Shown here: piece after piece, positions 8,352 to 15,994 of the stretch
Numbering within the stretch: position 1 is the stretch's first letter
Layout: every line of letters begins with the position of its first letter
Notes under the pieces: generated by a model
Database searches by the model: none
What the model saw: the letters and a program-made list of their open reading frames with translations, nothing else
What the model was told of the DNA's origin: nothing
Program-made: the position numbers and the translations under genes
Origin: Mesostigma viride
Lineage: Eukaryota; Streptophyta; Mesostigmatophyceae; Mesostigmatales; Mesostigmataceae
Direction: 5' to 3'
Assembly (NCBI GenBank): GCA_009746045.1
Contig: RPFO01000461.1
Coordinates: forward strand, 1-34,437
DNA length: 34,437 nt

Positions 8352-8358
8352 TATTATA
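8352..8358 (-). promoter_or_regulatory. TATAATA element 7 nt before the Rieske ATG
   Basis: On the minus strand CCTATAATAGAAAGCCATGG: TATAATA, seven bases, then ATG 8344. It has the same sequence and spacing as the element before the plus-strand gene at 2551, supporting a shared promoter class. Confidence 0.5.
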
Positions 8359-8409
8359 GGCCGAGAAATTGTGGAGGCCGCTCGGAGCGACCCACTCCCG
8401 GTTCGCGAC

Positions 8410-8867
8410 TCACGCGCCACGACGCCGCGCACGACCACCGCCATCTCGAGGACCCCGGGCGGCACGCACGCGTTCGCGTGCGCCCCGGGCCTCCACATGT
8501 CCGCCAGGCAGTCGTACGTCTCGAACCCCAGGGCGGCGCAGCACACGCGGATCTTCGACATGAAGTGCCACGGGATCTCGTTGCCGTCGTCCGACCACAG
8601 CAGCAAGTAGCGCATCGGCACGAACGGGTCGTTCGAACGCAGCGACTCGCACAGGTCCGAGAACCCCAAATGCCACCTCGACACCTCGCGCACGGCCCAC
8701 AGCGCTTTGAGGGGCGACTCGCTGTACACCAGGTTCCATCGAGGGGGGAAACCGGACCGCTCGGACGCCACCAAAAAGGCGTGCAGTTCCTTGGCCGACG
8801 AGTGGTCCAGCGGGGACGCCGCGACGGGCGCGTCCGCCGAATGGGCGGTCGACGGGGCCGGGCGCAT
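8410..8867 (-). CDS. Hypothetical protein upstream of the Rieske gene (3' end inferred)
   Basis: ATG at 8867 (MRPAPSTAHSADAPVAASPL). About 150 coherent residues follow, including AKELHAFLVASERSGFPPRW and MRYLLLWSDDGNEIPWHFMS, with Trp-rich, compact-domain character. As written this frame has no stop and runs antiparallel through the Rieske gene, merging with its shifted 3' half, which is an artefact. One lost base near 8415-8470 would end it at TGA 8410-8412, just upstream of the Rieske start. That matches the direction of nearly all other breaks in the window. It probably lies in the same transcription direction as the oxygenase. Family not recognised. Confidence 0.5.
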
Positions 8868-8924
8868 CCGGCCGGACTTCAGTACCCCGCGAGAAATTCG
8901 CGCCCGGTCGGCCGCGACGCGGAC

Positions 8925-8932
8925 AAATAAAA
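8925..8932 (+). promoter_or_regulatory. AAATAAAA box before the first LamG-like gene
   Basis: AAATAAAA about 35 nt upstream of ATG 8968, in the divergent gap (8868-8967) between the minus-strand unknown gene and the LamG-like pair. Position fits a TATA-type element. Confidence 0.4.
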
Positions 8933-8967
8933 CCGCGGCTTTCTATCAAGACACACGCGAGCGTATC

Positions 8968-10074
8968 ATGTCGTGCGAGGAATTGGGAGTCTCGAGGTCC
9001 CGCGCGGTGTTCGCCAACGAGGTGAGAGGGGACGACGCCGAGGACGCGACCGTCAAGACCCTCACGGTCGCCGCGTCCGAAAGCGTCGTGTTGCGTCCGG
9101 GCGCGGCCCCCGGCAGCGTCGTGGACGTGGACGGCGACGCGATCGTCCGCGGGACCCTGACGGTAGGCGACGTCGCCGCGAGCACGGGCGCGCTGTCCGC
9201 GTCCGACTTCTCGGGGTCGTACTGGCACCTCGAGGGCGGCCAGCTGCTGCTGACCAGGACGATCGCCGCGGCCGACCGACTGGCGCCAGGTACGACCGTC
9301 GCCCTGTCCTCGCTGGCCTCCGGGGCGGACACTTATCGATGGGAGTTCACGGCCGGCGGGGGGAGCACCGTCGGCTCGCCGCAAAAAACGTTCGACCTTC
9401 AATACGCCACGGTCGAAAACGGGGTCCTCAAGGCGGGCACCGCCCAGGTGACGGGTCTCGGGCTGCCGTCCTCCTTCACGATCGTCGTCAAGGTCATTCC
9501 CCGATACGACCTCTCCGCCCCCGCCGGGAATTTCGACCTGTTCGGCTACAAGACCGTCGGCCTCCGGGTGGCCAACCACGGGTACGTGGTGCTGCGGGAC
9601 AACGTCAGCAACGACTCGGGCACGGGCGGCAAGCTGAGCGGGGTCGAGGTCAACACCGAGCCCTTCGTGGCCGCGCTCACGGTGAGCGGCACGACGGCCC
9701 GCATCTACATCGACGGGGCGCTGGCGGTAACCTCCACGAACGCGTCCCTCGGACCCACCGACGCGCTCTCCCTCTCGGGGGGCGCGGACGCGGAAGGCGT
9801 GTGGTACGACGACCTCCGCGTGATCGCCGGCACGGCCCTGACGGACAAGAACGCTATGCTGTACGGATGGCGCGAGATGTACGCCGCACCGGAGACCGTG
9901 ACGTACGGCTTCCGGGTCGCCAACGACGAGAGCCTGCAGCTCGTGAAGGCGCGGGGCTCCGGCGCGGCCGTCCGGGCGCTGGGCAATCCGGCGCCGTGCA
10001 CCGTCACGGGCAGCAACGATCTGGGCGCGATCGCGGACGGAACCGCCGACGTGGTCACGCAGAGCTCGAATTAA
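8968..10074 (+). CDS. LamG/concanavalin-like fibre or adhesin protein, paralogue 1
   Basis: 368 residues, intact, starting MSCEELGVSRSRAVFANEVR. Residues ~20-70 form a short-repeat beta region (VKTLTVAASESVVLRP, VDGDAIVRGTLTV) like trimeric phage or virus fibre heads. A LamG/ConA-like beta-sandwich covers ~95-300: FTIVVKVIPRYDLSAPAGNF, then VAALTVSGTTARIYIDGALA, then WYDDLRVIAGTALTDKNAML. This 'G-x-x-x-x-I-Y-I-D-G' strand is typical of carbohydrate-binding LamG domains. There is no signal peptide. It is followed after 42 nt by a paralogue, probably on one transcript. Likely a virion surface protein binding host glycans; inferred from the fold. Confidence 0.7.
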   Translation: MSCEELGVSRSRAVFANEVRGDDAEDATVKTLTVAASESVVLRPGAAPGSVVDVDGDAIVRGTLTVGDVAASTGALSASDFSGSYWHLEGGQLLLTRTIAAADRLAPGTTVALSSLASGADTYRWEFTAGGGSTVGSPQKTFDLQYATVENGVLKAGTAQVTGLGLPSSFTIVVKVIPRYDLSAPAGNFDLFGYKTVGLRVANHGYVVLRDNVSNDSGTGGKLSGVEVNTEPFVAALTVSGTTARIYIDGALAVTSTNASLGPTDALSLSGGADAEGVWYDDLRVIAGTALTDKNAMLYGWREMYAAPETVTYGFRVANDESLQLVKARGSGAAVRALGNPAPCTVTGSNDLGAIADGTADVVTQSSN

Positions 10075-10116
10075 TCTGTCCGCCCCCGTTGAGAAGCGGC
10101 CGAGCGTCCGGCCGAG

Positions 10117-11145
10117 ATGTCCGCGACCCCGTGCGAGGAGCTGGGAGTGTCCCGAACCCGCGAGATCCGCGCCAACGAGGTGCGCGGCGACGACGAGGAG
10201 GCCGCGACCGTCAAGACCCTGACCTTGACCGCGTCCGAGAGCGTGGTGCTTCGTCCGGGCGCGACCCCGCACGCCGCGGACGTGGACGGCGACGCGATCG
10301 TGCGGGGCGGATTGAGCGTTGGCGCGGCGTCCGTCGCGACCGGGGACGCGGCCGAGGGAGCGTATTGGCACTTCGACGGCGGCCAACTCGTGTTCACGCG
10401 ACGGTTCCCCGCCCCCGTCACGGTGCCGGGGACGGCGGTGTCCGTCTCGTCGCTGGCCAGCGGGGCGGACACGTACCGCTGGGATTTCGACGAGTCCGCG
10501 GAGAGCGCGACGGGCGCGCCCGCGAAATCGTTCACGATCGACGGCTCCCCCGCTCCCGTAGAGGACGGGGTGCTCAAGATCACGAACTCGTCCGGGGTCG
10601 TCTACAACATGCCCGCCGGGACCTTCACGTTCGCGGTGAAGGTGATCCCCCGCCAGGACCTGTCGACTCCCACGTCACTATCGCACAAGGAGCTGATCGA
10701 GTACGGGTACGCGGACGTGAGGGTGCGGAAAACCGACGGCCTGCTCCAATTCTACGACGGCAACTCGCTGTTCTCTACCACCGCGACCGTCGGCGATCAG
10801 CCTTTCCACTTGGCCATCACCAACCAGGGGTCGAGTTTCATGGTGTACAAGGACGGCGACCTGGTCGGAAGCTCCGAGGACAGCTTTATCGCGTTCGGCG
10901 CCGCGTGGGTGCGGTTGAATCCGGGGTACTCGGGGTGGAGCTTGTGGTTCGACGACGCCCGTTTCATCCAGGGGTCGGCCGTCGCCGACAAGAACACGCT
11001 GCTGTACGGATGGAAGGAGATGTACGGACCTACCGAGGCGACGTACGGTTTCCGGGTGGCCAACGACGAGAGCCTGGAGTGGGTGAAACCGCGGGGCGCG
11101 ATCGCGAACGGGACCGCGCGCGTGTTGGCGCGGTACTCCAACTGA
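10117..11145 (+). CDS. LamG/concanavalin-like fibre or adhesin protein, paralogue 2
   Basis: 342 residues, intact. It is clearly duplicated from its upstream neighbour: the N-termini share CEELGVSR, ANEVRGDD, ATVKTLT, ASESVVLRPGA and DVDGDAIVRG, and the C-termini share YGW(R/K)EMY and TYGFRVANDESL. The middle LamG-like part is more diverged (FTFAVKVIPRQDLSTP, FHLAITNQGSSFMVYKDGDL). Conserved ends with a variable centre suggest the ends anchor or trimerise while the sandwich adapts to a receptor. The short 42-nt gap has no promoter-like motif, so co-transcription is likely. AATAAA follows at 11286. Confidence 0.7.
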   Translation: MSATPCEELGVSRTREIRANEVRGDDEEAATVKTLTLTASESVVLRPGATPHAADVDGDAIVRGGLSVGAASVATGDAAEGAYWHFDGGQLVFTRRFPAPVTVPGTAVSVSSLASGADTYRWDFDESAESATGAPAKSFTIDGSPAPVEDGVLKITNSSGVVYNMPAGTFTFAVKVIPRQDLSTPTSLSHKELIEYGYADVRVRKTDGLLQFYDGNSLFSTTATVGDQPFHLAITNQGSSFMVYKDGDLVGSSEDSFIAFGAAWVRLNPGYSGWSLWFDDARFIQGSAVADKNTLLYGWKEMYGPTEATYGFRVANDESLEWVKPRGAIANGTARVLARYSN

Positions 11146-11278
11146 CGACCGCCGCGGAAATCCTAGCTAGCTACATAATAGGCCGCGAGTGCATCCCAGC
11201 TACATAGGCCGCGAATGATCGTGAATGCATGGGATCGATACTCCGGTCACGGACCGTTACGAACAAGTCCATAAAGCC

Positions 11279-11291
11279 TTTTATTAATAAA
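11279..11291. terminator. Bidirectional polyadenylation-like signal
   Basis: CTTTTATTAATAAA contains AATAAA on the plus strand (11286-11291) and on the minus strand (from TTTATT at 11280-11285). It lies between convergent genes ending at 11145 (+) and 11401 (-). The rest of 11146-11400 holds a CTAGCTAGCTA motif and a short duplicated GCTACATA...GGCCGCGA sequence but no gene. Confidence 0.5.
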
Positions 11292-11400
11292 CCTTCCGTC
11301 TTATTCAAACCCATTGAAGGAATCATCGCGCGCTCGATCATCGATCCGAGTTCAACGCATTCCACGCGGGACTAGAAAATCCATGCAGTCACGACGGCGT

Positions 11401-11868
11401 TCACCGCGTCTCCCCCGCGTCCTCGGACGCGCGCGTCGGCGCAATCGCGGACGCCCCTCCGGAGATCGCCATCGGCGACCTCGCCGGGCCGGGCACGGAC
11501 GTGGGACGGATCCGTCGCGACGGCGCTTTTTTCCACGCGCCGGCGTCCCTGTTCATGGCGGCCTCCATCGTCACCCTTTCGGCGACCGGCCCGTCCCACA
11601 ACGCGGCGGTTCGGTCGCACATCTCGATCTCCCTCCGGATCGAGAACAGCTCTTGTCGCCTCGCGGACGTCTCCTCGTCCGTCGCGAACAGGTCCGTGCA
11701 CTCCAGCCAGAGGCGCCGTTCGTTCAAGTCCTTCAGGAGCTTGGCGTTGTCTTTCGCGGCCCGGATCATGTTCGCAGGTGCGCGGCGGGCGTCCGGAAAG
11801 GCCGCGGGCCACGACGGGGTGTACACGGGGCGATTCATGGCACCGTCAGCGGCAAGACTGGCGGACAT
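11401..11868 (-). CDS. Hypothetical helical protein, 155 residues
   Basis: ATG 11868 (MSASLAADGAMNRPVYTPSW); a TTG seven codons upstream is less likely. The middle is a predicted coiled-coil-like helical region (MIRAAKDNAKLLKDLNERRL, TSARRQELFSIRREIEMCDR), and the C-terminus is Arg/Pro/Ser-rich and probably disordered. A TATATAA box lies ~120 nt upstream at 11995-11989 on the minus strand. No family recognised. It sits between the LamG-like pair and the large inverted repeat. Confidence 0.55.
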   Translation of the reverse strand: MSASLAADGAMNRPVYTPSWPAAFPDARRAPANMIRAAKDNAKLLKDLNERRLWLECTDLFATDEETSARRQELFSIRREIEMCDRTAALWDGPVAERVTMEAAMNRDAGAWKKAPSRRIRPTSVPGPARSPMAISGGASAIAPTRASEDAGETR

Positions 11869-11988
11869 GGCGGACGTCTTTTTTGGCAAGAGGACACTCG
11901 GACAAGTCTCGTGTCCGGCACTGTTTCGGGTTTCGTGGGGTTGGGAGGATCGGGATGGCGAGATGGGGTCTCCCTCTCCCTCGGCCGC

Positions 11989-11995
11989 TTATATA
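11989..11995 (-). promoter_or_regulatory. TATATAA box upstream of the 11868 gene
   Basis: On the minus strand GGGTATATAAGCGGCC, a textbook TATA box about 120 nt before ATG 11868. Leader sequence between is pyrimidine- and purine-rich without other genes. Confidence 0.5.
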
Positions 11996-12064
11996 CCCGG
12001 AATCCCGCCGTGACGATTCGCGGGAGGAGGCGCGGCGCTCCGTCCACGGATTGGAGGATACTAC

Positions 12065-12855
12065 CGCGCGCGCGTGCACCCCTCCTGATCCACCCTCCTC
12101 GACCCCTATTTTTTGACCCCTGAAACCCCCCTTCCAGACCCCAAAAAAGACCACTGTTCCGGTGTTCCGGCCCACCCCCCCTGGGCCGGTATCATTCGGA
12201 AAAAAAAAAAATTCCTGGGACCGAAATCCTTCGTTTCGGACTTAGCCGATTTCGGCCTCTCCTCTTCCTCTCTCTCTCCCTCTCCTTTTTCTGTCCCTCT
12301 CCTTTCTCTCTCCTCTCCCTCTCTCTTCTCCCCTCTCTTCCCGTCCTTATATATCCAGGGTATAGGGGTGTATATATTTTTTTTTTCCTAATAAATCACT
12401 TTTTTAGATGATACCAGCACGCCCCCTCCGGGAATATGAACGGTATATATAGGCGGCTATTCGTCCTATTTAACCGTGGGCCGTGAATAGGACACCGTCT
12501 CATATATCCTATTTCCGGGATGGCGTGCCGGTATCATCTAAAAAAGTGATTTATTAGGAAAAAATAGATAGACCCCCTATGCCCTGGATATATGGTGACG
12601 GGAAGAGAGGGGAGAAGAGAGAGGGAGAGGAGAGAAAAAGGAGAGGGAGAGAGGGGAAGAGGCCGAAATCGGCTAAGTCCGAAACGGAGGATTTCGGTCC
12701 CCAGGAAAAGTTTTTTTTCAGAATGATACCGGCCCAGGGGGGGTGGGCCGGAACACCGGAACAGAGGTCTTTTTAGGGGTCGGGGAGGGGGGTTTCGGGG
12801 GTCAAAAAATAGGGGTCAAATAGGGTGGAACATGAGGGGTGCACCACGCGCGCGA
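12065..12855. repeat. ~790-bp imperfect inverted repeat (giant hairpin), non-coding
   Basis: Two arms of about 390 bp mirror each other around ~12460-12478. Outer ends pair as CGCGCGTGCACCCCTC (left) against GAGGGGTGCACCACGCGCG (right). Moving inward, matching blocks are GACCCCTATTTTTTGACCCC, TGTTCCGGTGTTCCGGCCCA, GGCCGGTATCATTC, GGACTTAGCCGATTTCGGCC, a long CT (left) / GA (right) tract, TATATCCAGGG, CCTAATAAATCACTTTTTTA and GATGATACC. I estimate ~85-90% identity with a few indels. The composition is far more AT- and homopolymer-rich than the genome around it. No open frame looks coding. Candidates are a miniature inverted-repeat element, a replication or telomere-like junction, or a regulatory hairpin. 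Confidence 0.85.
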
Positions 12856-12926
12856 AGAGAGACGGACTACGGTTTCAGTGTCGTGTCGATTCGGCCCGCT
12901 GTCGGCCCGCTGTCAGCCCGACGTTC

Positions 12927-13439
12927 TCACGGGCGCCGCGCGGATGTCAGTTCCAGCAGGATGGCGAAGGTGTCCCCTCCGAGGTCCAGCAGGTCGTGGC
13001 GCGCCGAGGGCAGCGCGTGGATCTGCACCCGCACCGTGGACACGCTGGAGATGGGCGGGACGAACGCGACGATCTCGTCCTTGAGGTGCGGCGTGTACAC
13101 CTCGACCCCGTTGGGCACGACGACGAAGTGCGACTTGCCGCCGTAGAACCGGTGGGGGTGCATGGCCGCGTCCTCGGTGGCGGGGTCCGCGGTCGTCGCG
13201 GGCACGGCCGTCTGCACCTTGTCGACGTCTCGGTCGCCCAGGCGGAGCGAGACGGCGGTGGAGGATTCCGAGGTGGCGGGGATCTGGGCGTAGACGAGGC
13301 GGCAGGTCTCGACGTCCTTGAGCGGCGTGGGCAGGTGGAAGGTGTCGTATCCCTTCTTGTTGTTTCCGGTGACGAGCACCCTGTGGGTCGCGCGGGCGGG
13401 CGCCAGGAGGTCGGGGTTCGTGGTCAAGGAGGAGGACAT
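12927..13439 (-). CDS. Putative minor virion structural protein
   Basis: ATG at 13439 (MSSSLTTNPDLLAPARATHR), stop at 12927, 170 residues, intact. A longer in-frame GTG start at 13526 would add a basic, unlikely leader. The layout VLVTGNNKKGYDTFHLPTPL, KDVETCRLVYAQIPATSES, then a loop with HFVVVPNGVEVYTP and a final beta-rich FAILLELTS resembles the 'F.i.lp.plknV..v.l..a.iP' N-terminal pattern of NCLDV minor capsid proteins. A TATAAT-like AT patch lies ~23 nt upstream (13461-13473) and ATATAATC further up at 13584-13591. A virion role is inferred from pattern only. Confidence 0.5.
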   Translation of the reverse strand: MSSSLTTNPDLLAPARATHRVLVTGNNKKGYDTFHLPTPLKDVETCRLVYAQIPATSESSTAVSLRLGDRDVDKVQTAVPATTADPATEDAAMHPHRFYGGKSHFVVVPNGVEVYTPHLKDEIVAFVPPISSVSTVRVQIHALPSARHDLLDLGGDTFAILLELTSARRP

Positions 13440-13916
13440 CGCTGCCGGGACCGGCCGGGAGGTATAATGATACGGCAGATATTCTCCTACGGATCCGTCG
13501 TCCGGATGTAGGAATTTCGCTCCCACGCGTCCGCCGCGCGCGAACCGCCAGCTCGCGGAATGAGTCGCGCGATCCGATCGCGATTATATGCGCGGGCATT
13601 GTAACGGGAATCGGGATGTCGCTCCCCGTCGTGACCATCGATCGTCTCATGCCGTCGGAGATCGTCTGACCCGCGCGGCCGACTCGGTTTGACCCGATCG
13701 ACATCCCGCGCGCCCCGCGCCGAACGGGTCCATAAAGCCCTCTCCTCTCCGTGGGAAGCGCACTCGCATCCCGCCGAACCCGAAGAAACCAAACCGTACG
13801 CAGCGGGACATCCCGGACATCCTCCGCGTCCGAGTGTCCGTGTATCGACCGACCGACCGAGCCGAGCGCTCTCTCACTCCTAAGTTCGGACATCGCGTTT
13901 GTCCTGACCGACGTCC
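13440..13916. promoter_or_regulatory. Divergent promoter region with CATAAAG box at 13731
   Basis: A 477-base gap between the minus-strand structural-type gene and the plus-strand gene at 13917. For the minus side there are GGTATAATGATAC (13461-13473) and CGATTATATGCG (13580-13591). For the plus side CATAAAG at 13731-13737 leaves a 179-nt leader, with GACCGACCGACCGAGCCGAG repeats near 13846. I see no gene in it. Confidence 0.4.
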
Positions 13917-14273
13917 ATGGCCCGCAAAAGCCTCAAGAAGACGAGCGGGGCCGCCCGTGCGAGGGCCCGCCGGATCAACCTGGCCGCGGCTCGGGCCGCG
14001 GAACGGGAGCTGCTGGACGAGCAGACCGAGATGGTGCGCGCCATGATCGAGATCGTGCGGTCCAAAGTGCACGAGTTCGTGCGAGTTCTGGTGGACGAGG
14101 ACAAGTTCCAAGACAACGTCGCTTTCCTGGACAACGAGATGTCCCGAGCCGCCGTGGAAATCGGCGGCGCCCCCCTCGAGGGCCTGAAAACCGCGGACGC
14201 GTCCAAGGTGGACCCGCGGATCCTGGAGATCGCGCGCGACGTGAGGCGCGAGATCCGTACCGGGATCGAATGA
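13917..14273 (+). CDS. Small basic helical protein, 118 residues
   Basis: Starts MARKSLKKTSGAARARARRI with a strongly basic N-terminus (Lys/Arg at 3-20), followed by a long amphipathic helix (ERELLDEQTEMVRAMIEIVR) and a second helical segment. It ends ...REIRTGIE, TGA at 14271-14273. The size and basic arm could suit a nucleic-acid-binding or core protein; nothing identifies it further. AATAAA at 14327 follows. Third-position G/C is high, as in its neighbours. Confidence 0.6.
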   Translation: MARKSLKKTSGAARARARRINLAAARAAERELLDEQTEMVRAMIEIVRSKVHEFVRVLVDEDKFQDNVAFLDNEMSRAAVEIGGAPLEGLKTADASKVDPRILEIARDVRREIRTGIE

Positions 14274-14326
14274 AAACGGACGATCGTCCGACGATCCGAA
14301 AATGCTCGTTTTCCGTAACTATTCGT

Positions 14327-14332
14327 AATAAA
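14327..14332 (+). terminator. AATAAA after the 118-residue gene
   Basis: AATAAA 53 nt after the stop codon. A perfect 14-bp palindrome CGGACGATCGTCCG lies just before it at 14277-14290. Confidence 0.4.
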
Positions 14333-14412
14333 CGAAATTGGAACGCCCATTGAGTGTCTGTGCGCATGCATGCAATATCGTCAGGCCCGTAGATGGAGCG
14401 CGTATTGCGCGC

Positions 14413-14467
14413 ATCGAACGGTTCGCGTTTGTAGGAAATCCACTCCTACGATTACGGACCGTTCGAT
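14413..14467. other. Nested perfect hairpin between convergent genes
   Basis: Outer stem ATCGAACGGT (14413-14422) pairs with ACCGTTCGAT (14458-14467). Inner stem GTAGGA (14431-14436) pairs with TCCTAC (14444-14449), with a 7-base loop. It lies in the non-coding gap between genes ending at 14273 (+) and 14546 (-). It could be a transcript-end structure or a small structured RNA. Confidence 0.55.
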
Positions 14468-14545
14468 CACCGGTCGCGATAGGCGGTCAGTCGTGCGCGA
14501 ATGTTTGTATTGATGTTCGGCGTTTTTATTGATCAACATAAACAA

Positions 14546-15490
14546 TTACGATTGAATCGACAAGCACGCGCGTTTGGCGGGGGAGCCGCCGATTAGCTTC
14601 TTGGAGGCCAGATGCCCCTCCCTCATATCCTTGTTACGGACCAAGAACTCTCTCGGGCGCTTGGCCTTTGCTTGGTCGTGCAAACCCACGCTCTTGAAGG
14701 TGGGGGTCATGGTTTTTGACAGTCTCTCCATTGCAACGACGGGGTCTTCTCCGCCCGACACCGCGGCCTTGAACACGCAATTCATGAAAAATGCCCCGCT
14801 GTTCATTTCCTCTGTCCACATGTCCCTTATCAGATCGCTCTTTTTTAACCCCTGGACCGCTCGGAATTCGTCTGCGGTCATGTTCATGATGGATTTGTTT
14901 TGCATGCCGAACACTTTGGCGTACACCTTATCGTCCACCTTGGCTCTCGGGGTCGCAGCGATCTCGTTGGCGGCCGACTTGACGGACTCGCACTGTTTGA
15001 TCCGGGGCTCTCCCGTTACGTCTTTGGATTCAGGCTCCGGCCGTGGAAATTCCCGTCCATGCGACGCCTCGTAGCGCCTCAGCAGATCGGATATCAGTTC
15101 CTCGGACGCGTGGAAGTAATGCCTCAGCAGCTTGGCGGTGTTCCTTCGAAACGCCGATGCTCGCGTGCCCGGCAGGAGCATAATGAGCTCGTACACTTCC
15201 TCCTCCGTCATGATCCTGGTCGGCTTTTGGTTCCTTCCGGGGAATGTATGGGTGTTGGTTGTATTGCTCGGAGCAACACATCCGCGATCACTGAGTCTCT
15301 TGATGGTAAGGTTGGAGTTACCGGTCGCCTCGCGAGCGTAACTGCCGTCTTCTCGGAGGTACACGATACACTTCACGATGTCCGCCGCTGCCACACGCCC
15401 ATCCGGCGCTCTGCGTATCTGGCCTTTGAATATGTCTTCTGATACAGGAGTGCCCTCTTTCGCTTCCAAGTACACTGACACGGTAGCCAT
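14546..15490 (-). CDS. BRO-like / KilA-N-associated protein, paralogue 2
   Basis: 314 residues, intact, ATG 15490 (MATVSVYLEAKEGTPVSEDI). The N-terminal domain (~residues 18-145) has FKGQIRRAPDGRVAAADIVK, HTFPGRNQKPTRIMTEEEVY, LIMLLPGTRASAFRRNTAKL and LLRHYFHASEELISDLLRRY. It is homologous to the genes at 6348 and 18844. The C-terminal ~150 residues differ (KVYAKVFGMQNKSIMNMTAD ... REFLVRNKDMREGHLASKKL) and end in a basic stretch. Composition is visibly less GC-rich than the flanks, including many A/T third positions, suggesting separate or recent acquisition. BRO-type proteins usually bind DNA and may modulate host or viral transcription. Confidence 0.65.
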   Translation of the reverse strand: MATVSVYLEAKEGTPVSEDIFKGQIRRAPDGRVAAADIVKCIVYLREDGSYAREATGNSNLTIKRLSDRGCVAPSNTTNTHTFPGRNQKPTRIMTEEEVYELIMLLPGTRASAFRRNTAKLLRHYFHASEELISDLLRRYEASHGREFPRPEPESKDVTGEPRIKQCESVKSAANEIAATPRAKVDDKVYAKVFGMQNKSIMNMTADEFRAVQGLKKSDLIRDMWTEEMNSGAFFMNCVFKAAVSGGEDPVVAMERLSKTMTPTFKSVGLHDQAKAKRPREFLVRNKDMREGHLASKKLIGGSPAKRACLSIQS

Positions 15491-15561
15491 TGCGTGGGGT
15501 ATATGTATTGCAATCCAAATTTGCGTGGCCGAGATGAACGCACTGATGCCCGCTAGCGCGC

Positions 15562-15579
15562 GAGAGAGAGAGAGAGAGG
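15562..15579. repeat. (GA)9 microsatellite in a divergent promoter region
   Basis: Uninterrupted GAGAGA tract in the gap 15491-15647 between the minus-strand BRO-like gene and the plus-strand membrane protein. AT-rich CATATACCCC-like sequence (minus strand, 15498-15507) sits just before the BRO-like start. Confidence 0.85.
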
Positions 15580-15647
15580 GTGTGCGTTTGTATTGCTTCC
15601 TTTCCTACATTCGCGATCACGGCGCTCCTATCGACCTCTGAATTTAA

Positions 15648-15905
15648 ATGCCGGCCCTAGCTAGTACCGTCTCCATGGAGAACGTGATCGCTCGCCTGCG
15701 CTCGTACCGCGTGTTCGGGTCCGCCCTCTTCGACTGGTTCGCCACGTGGCTCGTGGCACTCGCGTACGTCCGTTACGGTCGCGCCGGATCCTTCTCCCTC
15801 TCCGCCACCCTCCTACCCTTCGCCGTCCTCGTGGTCATCGGCGAAACCTTGCACGCCCTCCTCGGCGTCAGCACCCCCGTGACCCGGCTGGTCCTGCGCC
15901 GGTAG
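15648..15905 (+). CDS. Small two-helix membrane protein, conserved-type
   Basis: Frame from ATG 15648 (TTTAAATG context); a second ATG at 15675 (MENVIARLRSYRVFGSALFD) may be the true start, since the conserved part begins there. Two membrane helices: LFDWFATWLVALAYVRYG and ATLLPFAVLVVIGETLHALL, followed by GVSTPVTRLVLRR. The 'S-Y-R-x-F ... D-W-x-x-T ... G-x-x-x-H-x-L-x-G-V-x-T' arrangement resembles a short membrane protein found in many algal NCLDVs, whose role is unknown but which is likely a virion inner-membrane component. Intact. Confidence 0.6.
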   Translation: MPALASTVSMENVIARLRSYRVFGSALFDWFATWLVALAYVRYGRAGSFSLSATLLPFAVLVVIGETLHALLGVSTPVTRLVLRR

Positions 15906-15994
15906 CGCTCCCCCCCCCCTTCCGGGCCGGTCCGTCGCCGTTTTTTTTGTGACCGGTATAGGATAGAACCGCGTCTCGTTCGAAAGCGACCATC

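Noticed and set aside
7305-8867. Single 520-residue protein joining the upstream unknown gene to the Rieske C-terminus
   Set aside because: The middle is antisense-like low-complexity and the Rieske motifs are in another frame; the long frame results from two independent base losses landing in the same phase.
8410-10386. 658-codon open frame antisense to the first LamG-like gene, and a 744-codon frame at 8973-11207
   Set aside because: Arg/Gly-rich shadow translations caused by high GC3; the in-phase LamG-like frames have clear domain structure and paralogy.
12113-12776. Open frames inside the inverted repeat (for example the Ser/Pro/Leu-rich one at 12113-12391)
   Set aside because: Translations of CT/GA tracts and homopolymers; mirrored in the other arm; no coding signature.
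14277-14290. Perfect palindrome CGGACGATCGTCCG as an operator
   Set aside because: Single copy 4 nt after a stop codon in a CG-rich region; no repeat elsewhere to support a binding site.
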